Shown here piece by piece: positions 56,228 through 64,000 of a DNA stretch of 64,000 nt. This DNA comes from Tenrec ecaudatus (lineage: Eukaryota; Chordata; Mammalia; Afrosoricida; Tenrecidae), in NCBI RefSeq assembly GCF_050624435.1, contig NC_134543.1, positions 125,021,475-125,085,474 of the forward strand, read 5' to 3'. A model generated the notes under the pieces. That model had not been told where the DNA came from, searched no databases, and worked only from the letters and a program-made list of their open reading frames with translations. Positions within the stretch are counted from its first letter, which is position 1; each line of letters opens with the position of its first letter. The position numbers and the translations under genes are program-made.

Positions 56228-56385
56228 TCACGACAAGGTCAGCAATTCAAGACCACCAGCTGCTCCAAGGAGGAACGACGAGGCTTTCTATTCTTGTAGA
56301 GTTATAGTCTCAGAAACTCGCAGGGTCCGTTCCCTCCTGACCTACGGGCTGCTGGGGTCAGCAGCAACTCAATGGCAGTGAATGA
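56228..56385 (+). mobile_element. AfroSINE leading into GAGT repeat
   Basis: aggtcagcaattcaagacca, ccagctgctccaaggaggaa and gcagcaactcaatggcagtg, the normal SINE tail, then atgagcgagcgagcg where the usual 'gagtttgg' end would be. Confidence 0.88.
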
Positions 56386-56872
56386 GCGAGCGAGCGAGTG
56401 AGTGAGTGAGTGAGTGAGTGAGTGAGTGAGTGAGTGAGTTAGGAAATGAGTGAGTAAGTGAGTGAGTGAGGGAATGAGTGAGTGAGTGAGGGAATGAGTG
56501 AATGAGTAAGCGAGTGAGTGAGTGAGTGAGTGAGTGAGTTAGGAAATGAGTGAGTGAGTGAGGGAATGAGTGAGTGAGTAAGGGAATGAGTGAGTAAGGG
56601 AATGAGTGAGTGAGGGAGGGAATGAGTGAATGAGTAAGCGAGTGAGTGAGTATATGAATGAGTGAGTGAGGGAATGAGTGAATGATTAAGCGAGTGAGTG
56701 AGTGAGAGAGTGAATGAGTGAGTGAGGAGTAAGTGAGTGAATGAGTGAGTGAGGAGTGAGTAAGTCAATGAGTGAGTGAGTGAGTGAATGAGTGAGTGAG
56801 TGAGTGTGAGTGAGAGAGTGAGTGAGTGAGTGAGTGAATGAATGAGTAAGTGAGTGAGTGAGTAGTGAGTGT
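56380..56872. repeat. (GAGT)n expansion, about 490 bp
   Basis: Tandem GAGT units run with interruptions such as gagg, gaat, taag and gcgag, and higher-order blocks are visible (the word gttaggaaatgagtgagt recurs). It starts at the 3' end of the SINE at 56228. The reversed strand is open as a Leu-Thr-His-Ser repeat, an artefact of the unit. Confidence 0.97.
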
Positions 56873-57159
56873 ACAGAAATAGATAGAGAGAGGAGTGAAC
56901 TGAGCCCATGTTACTCAGCCCTGACAGGTAATTCTTACCCAATCCTGCTTCTTTTACTCAACAACCAAACTCCCTCTCCCTTGGATAATTCTGAAATATA
57001 TCCAGATATTATCTCATCTCTAAATATCTCAGTATGTACTTCTAAAACATAATAAAAAAATCTAACCAAACTCACTGCCAAGATCATTATCAGACTTTGA
57101 AGAAAGTAACAACTCTTTAGTATTATCAAATCCAGCCAAAATACAAATTTCCCCAATAC

Positions 57160-58040
57160 CTTATGATTTTTAAAAAAAATCATTTTATTGGGGGCTCATA
57201 CAACTCTTATCACAATCCATACATCCATCCATTGTGTCAAGAACATCTGTACATTTGTTGCCATCATCATTCTCAAAACATTTGCTTTACACTTGCTCCC
57301 TTGAGATCAGCTCCTCATTTTCCCCCTACCTTCCCATTCCCCCCACCCTCATGAACCCTTGATAATTTACAAATTATTATTTTGTCATATCTTACACTGT
57401 CCGATGTCTCCTTTCACCCACTTTTCTGTTGCCCATTCCCCAGGAAGGAAGTTATAAGTAGATCCTTATAATCAGTTCCTCCTTTCTACCCCACCCTCCT
57501 GGTATTGCCACTCTCAGCACTGGTCCTGAAGGGATCATCTGTCCTGGATTCCCTGTGTTTCCAGTTCCTATCTGTACCAGTGTACATCCTCTGGTCTAGC
57601 CAGATTTGTAAGGCAGATTAGGATCATGATAGTGAGAGGGGAGGAAGCATTCAGGAACTAGAGGAAAGTTGTATGTTCATTGTTGCTACACTGCACCCTG
57701 ACTGGCTCATCTCCTCCCCACGACCCTTCTGTAAGAGGATGTCCAGTTGCCTACAGATGGATCTTGGATCCCCAATCTGCACTCCCCCCTCATTCACAAT
57801 GATTTGTTTTTTGGTTCTTTGATGCCTGATACCTGATCTCTTCGACACTTCGTGATCACACAGGGTGGTGTGCTTCTTCCATGTGGGCTTTGTTACTTCT
57901 CAGCTAGATGGCCATTTGTTTATTTCAAGCTTTTAAGACCCAGATGCTATATCTTTTGATAGCTGGGCACCATCAGCTTTCTTCACCACATTTGCTTATG
58001 CACCCATTTGTCTTCAGCGATCATATCAGGAAGGTGTACC
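57160..58040 (-). repeat. L1 3' UTR, antisense, long copy
   Basis: It runs from ttttattgggggctcataca through ccctgactggctcatctcct and tttgatagctgggcaccatc to gcgatcatatcaggaaggtg. It is the reverse complement of the 47340 and 3232 copies and carries the atatcttttgatagctgggc block once. Confidence 0.85.
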
Positions 58041-58049
58041 TCATGATTC

Positions 58050-58915
58050 TTTAACATTTTATTTGTAATAGGATTCCAATAAGATCCATATATTGCAATT
58101 AGTAGCTGTCTTATGAACAAGGTTTCAGCTTGCTGGTACATGGCTTCATCTGAGACCAACTAGCCCCACAGCGTCAGAGCCTCCGCCAGCTGGGTCCATC
58201 CATTCCCTGTCAGTCAGTCTCGTGTTTCTGTAATCACCACCATGCATGACAGTCACACTGCAAAGGCTTGTCCTGTGACACTGCAGTCTCAGCAAAAGCC
58301 CTGCTGTCTTCAAGTTAAGCCTTCAGAAACTGCTTCTCTGGTGCCGCCCTATCCCTAGCCTCCCTTTCCCTGTAACACAACCTGAAATCCAACATCCCCA
58401 AGAGAGTCTATAGCCCTTTCTCATGACCCTTGTCAAGGTCTTCAGAGGCACTCACACCTTGCCCTGCCCCATGACCATGCCCTGAGCAGACCCATGGCCC
58501 CCGTGTGTCACCGCACCCTGTGCACCACGAGGTTGTCAACACTGGTTAGTTTGGAAGTGGATGGCCGGACTTTCCTTCCAAGGACCTTCTTGGTGGACTT
58601 GAACCTCCAGTCTTTCATTTAGCACCCATTACACCATGCAGGGCCTCCTACATCACTCTCCAGGCCACTTGAAGGGTCAAGCCTGCTTCCCTGTCCTCAG
58701 AGCAAGCTATGCTCACCAATGCCCATAAATATTCTGATGCCAAAAAAAAAAAAAGGTTCACCATAGCATCTTCTATCCGTTCCTCACTTATAAATCTCCA
58801 GCCTTTGAAATTCAGCTCAAGTCTGTTCAAAGTTACCGCCCCGTTGGCCACAGTATACTCTCTCCCTGCACTGACCTTCTTAAAGAGCCTGCTCAGGCTG
58901 GCTGTGACTTTAATT
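58050..58915. other. CA12 5' intron, mostly unrecognised
   Basis: It holds a diverged antisense AfroSINE at about 58545-58655 (gtggacttgaacctccagtc) and possibly an L2 scrap at 58790-58900. No exon is seen. Confidence 0.4.
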
Positions 58916-58919
58916 GTTA

Positions 58920-59452
58920 TGTGAGTCTGGGTACATTAGAGAAACAAATGCACAGAAACTCATGTATAAGAGAGAGTTTTATATAAAGGTTAAGCGCACA
59001 TCAAAAAAACATCCCAACCCAGTGCTGCCCAAGCCCACAAGTTCAACATTAACCCATATGTCCAACACCAATCCACAAAGTCCTCCTCCATCTCACAAAA
59101 CACACACAATGAAGCCGACTGCAGGAGGAAAGCCAAATCAGTGTAAGCATCTCAGCGCTGGCGGAGGTCTCCACACAGCTGCTCCAGCACCCAGGGCTGC
59201 ATCAGGGTAGGTCCATGTGGCTTCTCCTTGGGGATGTCTTGCAGGAAGTGAGCCTTGCCAGCTGAAGCAGGGAACTGCTAAGGCAGCTGCACCCTGATCC
59301 GACCATCAGAAAGCAAGAGACTCGAAAAGGGAGGCTCACCGAGCCATTTATCTCTCTACCCTTCAATTAAGCCCACATGGGTTTATCGGCCAGGTTGGCA
59401 CAATAAACTTTAGCTATCTCAATCGTCAATAAACTTTAGCTATCTCAATCGT
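58920..59452 (-). repeat. Solo LTR, family A (copy 3)
   Basis: In + orientation it begins tgtgagtctgggtacattag and passes through ctgatccgaccatcagaaag to agctatctca. The 26-bp end ataaactttagctatctcaa... is tandemly doubled (59403-59428 and 59429-59454). Its middle matches the copy at 18143. Confidence 0.8.
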
Positions 59453-59625
59453 CATTAACGATCTCATGTGTGACTATTATCTCCAGGCTAGCCCAACGTT
59501 TACACGTGAACGATGTTTACTTTTCACCACCACCACCCCCTTTCCATGCCTGCACACATGGTTGCACTTGCTGAATTGGAGAGTTTCTTAGCTCATTTCA
59601 GAAGTCTAGTCATAAAGGGATGAGT

Positions 59626-59650
59626 GTGTGTGTGTGTGTGTGTGTGTGTT
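59626..59650. repeat. (GT)n microsatellite
   Basis: About 12 GT units follow gatgagtg. Confidence 0.95.
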
Positions 59651-59847
59651 ATAGGGAGCTGACTGTAACGAGAGTTTTGTTGTTTTCACTTGCACTAGAG
59701 AGACAAAAGCACAGTGCGTCTCTGCAGAAGGATACAGGAGAAAGAGGACGTTACTAAGGCGTCCTGGTGCTGCCAAGTCGGTGGGAGGAGGAGTTAACTC
59801 CAAAGGTGGAAATGGGCCGTGGCCTGAAGGGGGCGCTCCGCACAGAT

Positions 59848-60022
59848 ATGGGTGGCTGCTGCAGCTCCAAACACCGCTGCCTGCCTGGAAATGAACTCCC
59901 CGGGTGAAGCGCCCCCGAGGGAAGTTCTGGGGCTCAGCAAGGCTGCACCCGTCATCAGAGAGATGGGCGAGCGAGCGGAGGGCGAGCAGTCTAACATTCT
60001 CCCCTTCAACGTGTGCCAGTAA
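59848..60022 (+). pseudogene. Unidentified short coding-like stretch (possible retrocopy)
   Basis: An ATG at 59848 opens MGGCCSSKHRCLPGNELPG and then stops at 59905. The +1 frame continues without stops from there to a TAA at 60020, with a polar, charged composition (IREMGERAEGEQSN). MGGCCSS would suit N-myristoylation plus palmitoylation. I do not recognise a parent gene, see no poly(A) tail, and cannot exclude chance. Confidence 0.2.
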
Positions 60023-60358
60023 GCCTAAACGTGTTGGTGTGATTTTTTTAAAAGAATGAACTTATGTTTTTCTACTTTCTTAATATACTCTGTGCTCTGT
60101 TTTTTAGTCTAATTTTGGAAATTTTCAAAGTGTGTACCAAAGTAAAGAGCACAGTATAATGAGCCCGTGCATGCACTTGATTCACAGCATAGCTTCATCT
60201 GCACCCCTGCTCACCCCATTCTCCCGCCTGCGGATTGTTTTGAAGAAAAGAAATGGATGTCAATGTATCTCTACAGATAAGAACTCTTGAAGAATTGTCA
60301 CAGCGTCGTTTTTACATCTCAAAGAATTTAATAACAATTCTACAATGCTAGCAACTAT

Positions 60359-60902
60359 TGTGGTAGTTACATAATCTGGTGTCAATTTGGGACTTGAGCG
60401 GATTAAGAGTGAAGCGGTGGAGTCTAGTCTGTCAATTGGGTTATAGCCAATGAGCTGAGTGGGCATGACCTTCTCCTGAGAATTCTGGGAACTCTGGTAT
60501 TTCACTCCCTTGGAGGTGGCAGACACCCATCTCTCTCTGCTCACTTCCTGAGAGACTTTGAAGCTGACAAGACACACGGAGCTGCTCTAGTGCCCTCAGC
60601 CAGAGAAGCCACGTGGAGACCCCTGCCAGCACTGAGATGCTTACAGCACCACTGGATCCAAAGACTTTCCACCCACTGGCCTGTGATCGTCCTGCATTCG
60701 GCGTCATTGCATGTGTTTCGTGAGGCTGAAGAGGACTTTATAGATTGATATCGGTCGTATGAACTCATATCGGACTTTTAGGCTTGGACTGGACTGGGTT
60801 GAGATGCTGTCTTAATGTACAATTACCCTTTATATAAAACTCTCTCTTGGATACATATTAGTTTCTATGGATTTGTTTCTCTAGTCTACCCGGACTAGCA
60901 CA
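60359..60902 (+). mobile_element. Solo LTR, family A, with perfect 5-bp target duplication
   Basis: The element runs TGTGGTAGTTAC...CGGACTAGCACA (544 bp) and is flanked by actat at 60354-60358 and 60903-60907. The TATATAAAA region and gtttctctagtctacc end are shared with the 18143 copy, but the middle matches the 11939 copy. No internal retroviral sequence is present. Confidence 0.9.
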
Positions 60903-60949
60903 ACTATCTAGTGAGTATTCAAATTTCCCTGATGGTTTCATAGTTATTT

Positions 60950-61300
60950 ATTTTTAAACATTTTACTGAGAATGAGGTGCAGGTTTACAAAGCAGATCAC
61001 AGTTGTACATTCAATAACTCAGACACTGTCTGACTCAATTCGTCCGTTGTAATCCCCTCAGTCTACCGCCCCACCCCATAACCAACTTCTTCCTGGTGTT
61101 CCTTGTTTCCATGTCTCCTTCTTTTGTCATTGGGTGAATGCTGCTCTTTCAGTGTGAAGTGGTTGGCTTTCCAACAGAGCTGAGTTCAGTGCCAGACCTG
61201 AAGGGTAAGGGGACATAGTCTCTGGGGTCCTGACAGTCTCTATCTGACCAGTAAACCTGGTCTCTTTTATTTCCTATTTAACAAGGTTTTTTACTCAAGG
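60950..61300 (-). repeat. L1 3' end, other subfamily, antisense
   Basis: aacattttactgagaatgag, aggtgcaggtttacaaagca and tgacagtctctatctgacca form an L1-like reversed 3' end that is unlike the other copies here. Subfamily unknown. Confidence 0.45.
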
Positions 61301-63127
61301 TCCAAATAAAGTCTATGTTCCTGTGACTGGGTGATACATCTCTTAAGTTGGGGTACACTTACTCTGTGTGTACAAACTCATTCTTGCCTTGGGCAAAAAA
61401 TAATTACTGCAAGTTAATGAAGGATAGTTTTATTTATTTTATAGTCTGCATACTTGGTATAAATGTAATTAAGCATAAATTAAAAATTTATGGGCTGAGA
61501 AATCTTATATTTGTATGTCTGGCATATATACATTAGAGTTTATTACAATTGTAAAGTGTAGAGAGCTTCTTAGGAGACAAAAATGATGTAATTAATAATA
61601 CAGTCTGATTGCCATTTCTCACTGATTACTTTCTCACGGACTGTTTTTCCCATGTGCTCAATAGTGATAAAAAGTTTACTAGAAATAAATATTGTTTATG
61701 ACCTGGATTGGATCTGCTGAAGTCTAGACCAGAACAAGAAAATAAAACATGTATCTGTTGCTATCCTGTCTTGTGGTTGATCTTTTCCCCTCCCCTTGCT
61801 AAGCTGGTCAAATTGAAATGTTTCCCAAAGATGTGGTCCGTGACGTACATGGCCCTTCCTTCTAGGCACGCACAGTCTTGTGACTCTCACAGAGCGACTG
61901 GGTGGAGCTATGTGAATGAAGTGCCTGTGGCCTACCGATTGGTATTGCATAATCAGCTAATAATGCAAATAAAAGACAGACAACACGTATTAGAGAGAGA
62001 ATATGCAAAAAATAAGAAGAAGGTGGAATGCTGTGGGGGGTAATTTTGCCATCTCCCTAGGCTTAAAGGAAACCAATCCCAGTGACAGAAATAAGGGATC
62101 CTCACTACCATCAAGAAGAACCATCGAGGAGCAGAGCACATCCTTTGGCCCTCTTGTCCCTGTGCTGAGAACCTCCTAGACCCAGGAGACGGGGGGCTGT
62201 ACCACCATGGAAGGCAGGGGACAGTGAGAGGGGGCAACCCGCACAGCAGAGTCCAGCGGTGGAGAACTGGCAACAGCAGACCCAGGAACCCAGAGCCTAA
62301 CAGCTCAGTGGACTTCCCAGCCCACAGACTAAGACAGCTACGGGGGCCTTGCCAATCCACAGAGCCAGAGAGCTGGGTGCCATCGACAGAAGGCTTTCTG
62401 GTCACTTGCCAGCAAGCTAAAGAGTTTCTAACATTTGTCTGAGAAGGGCAGAGGCCAACACAAAGGAAACTTGTCCTGGGGGGTCTTCTTGGGGTGCACA
62501 AGGCAAAGACGGGCCTGTGCAGCTAAGAGAAGCCAAGGGAGCCGCTCAGCACAGAAGAAGGAAGGGACATGATCGCGATCGGGGCGCCTTCCAGACCTTC
62601 CCTGCGTCCTTCCAGAGGAAGCTGATCCAAGTTACACCTGTTGCTTCTCAAATGAACCCCACAACTGTGGGTGTGGTTGTGCGTTCTGGGTAGTCACCGT
62701 AGTGCGTTATCAAACGCAGCAGAGACACGGGGGTAGAATGCTATGAGAGGAACGGCTGCGTCAGAACAGGAAAAAGAGTTGGAAGGTGGAGGGATGGCTG
62801 CTGACCTCACGGGAACCAACCTGGGGCGGATGTTGAGCTGATTCTCCCGGCTCCTCCTTGTGTAGTTAGATGAGGGTTGACACCACCCTGCCAGTTTTTC
62901 TGTGGTCATCCTCTCTGAGGAAATGCTCAGCGTGGGCAGGGCCTGGGGAGTGGTCAAGGCCACAGGCCCCCAAACAGCATCAACTCAGAGCTGGCCCCGG
63001 CAGATACAAATGTAGCAGAGAGGTTTCTATTCTAGAGTTAAAATATCCACGCAATGGAAACATTTATTTGGTCTAGTCTCCAAATCTTGTTTTTCAAAGG
63101 GTGTTTAATAGTAATAATAAAAATAAA
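61300..63127. other. CA12 5' intron, little recognised
   Basis: AT-rich DNA to about 61750, then GC-richer DNA. A block at 62040-62570 (ccatcaagaagaaccatcga, cagcagacccaggaacccag) looks repetitive in composition but is not assigned. No CA12 exon 1 or 2 was recognised. Confidence 0.35.
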
Positions 63128-63250
63128 TACTCCAAACTCACTGCCAATGAGTTGATTCTGACCCCTGAAGACCCTATAGGACAGGGTAGAACTGCCTTTG
63201 TGGGTCATTCTTTATGAGAATAGAAAACCTCATCTTCCCCCCACTGAGCA
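63128..63250 (-). mobile_element. AfroSINE, antisense, 3' half
   Basis: ccaaactcactgccaatgag, accctataggacagggtaga, and gagaatagaaaacctcatct. Confidence 0.85.
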
Positions 63251-64000
63251 TCTGGTAGGCTTCCTGGAGGAGGTGCCATTAAAGTTGAGCCAAACCTGAC
63301 AAAGGCCGCTCCAGAGAAGAGGAGCAGACCGCTCAGAGGTCCAGTTGCAGAAGGGCCCTGGTAGAGTTTAGGTTTGTAAGATGCATCCACTCGGAAAACA
63401 CAAACGAACCCCAGGATTCAATTGTCCCTGAACAGAGAGGGCTGGGCCCTGCTCTCTGACGGTGGGGAACAGATCAGTCAGCATCTGTTCATCTCGACTC
63501 TTCCACCTGCTGGAAAGGTTGTCTTTGGGGGCTGGTGCCCACCTCTCCATCAGACCTGAACTCTGCGCCCACAGAGAACACAGCTGAGCCTGGGGCAGGC
63601 AGCCTGGTGAAATTCAACCGCCGTCAGGCTGTTGAAGCTACGGTTGGAAAAAACAAAAAAACCAAACAACCTCAAAGGCTCCTGAAGTTCACTTCTGAAG
63701 ACAAGTACAAGCTGCGTGGCTTCTCAGAAGTCCAGAGAGTTCTGCCGGTTGGTAGGTGCCCTCCCTGGCTGGCCTCTGGCCCTTTGAGCACGAGCAGAGG
63801 GCCACACTCCACTGGACACATCCTCGTGCCCCTGCCTATGGGGGCGCAGAGGCAGGGAGTCCGGGCCGCTGGCCAGAGGACAGGACAAGACCGGGGGGTG
63901 GGTTAATAATTGACCTGTGAGGTCCAATGACTTTATTGCTTACAAATTGGCCTTGAAGCAGGACAGGCCCTGTCCTTGGATTTCTTGCTGTTTTTAAAGC
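63251..64000. other. CA12 5' intron, nothing recognised
   Basis: The 123-codon open frame at 63535-63906 has no family motif, crosses an A-rich run, and is unlikely to be a gene. Confidence 0.4.

Noticed and set aside
56439-56942. 167-codon open frame on the - strand, Leu-Thr-His-Ser repeats
   Set aside because: It is the six-frame shadow of the (GAGT)n tract; a 4-bp repeat without stops is open in every frame.
63535-63906. 123-codon + strand frame as CA12 exon 1 or another gene
   Set aside because: Wrong strand for CA12, no signal-peptide pattern, no CpG island, and it crosses an A-rich patch.

Overview
The window is mammalian nuclear DNA: intron-split genes, no operons, and dense interspersed repeats. 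Two repeat types narrow the host. Several dozen copies of the tRNA-derived AfroSINE family place it in Afrotheria. Four copies of a hAT element with the SPIN ('Space Invader') ends and body point to a tenrec, because tenrec is the afrotherian known to carry SPIN. Lesser hedgehog tenrec (Echinops telfairi) is therefore the most likely source; this is an inference from repeat content.

Two protein-coding genes can be read, tail to tail, matching the order APH1B-CA12 on human chromosome 15q22. The last two coding exons of APH1B (a gamma-secretase subunit) lie on the + strand at 5719-5846 and 8846-9013, followed by a 3' UTR of about 2.8 kb whose best poly(A) signal is at 11842. CA12 (membrane carbonic anhydrase XII) lies on the - strand. 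Nine coding exons, corresponding to human exons 3 to 11, run from 46722 down to the stop at 24596; a 3' UTR follows with one canonical poly(A) signal at 21964-21969. All these exons have consensus splice-site dinucleotides and consistent phases, and together encode 321 residues against 319 for the same part of the human protein. CA12 exons 1 and 2 (signal peptide and the first mature residues) were not found; the 17 kb right of 46722 appears to be 5' intron sequence.

The rest is repeat-derived. It includes L1 3' ends in both orientations, one of which splits an AfroSINE and is flanked by a 16-bp target duplication; RTE LINE fragments; solo LTRs with perfect 5-bp target duplications; an MLT1 LTR split by a SINE; mariner relics, including a transposase fossil; MER5A, MIR and L2 relics; several minisatellites; and a roughly 490-bp GAGT repeat. 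The roughly 10 kb between the two poly(A) sites (11.9-21.9 kb) holds no recognisable gene.

I see no CRISPR array, bacterial system, tRNA or rRNA gene, CpG-island promoter or clearly new gene system. The most useful leads are a rapidly diverging 33-nt alternative exon of CA12, a SINE inside the CA12 3' UTR, a minisatellite offering decoy splice acceptors next to the last APH1B exon, and two small possible retrocopies that I could not identify.
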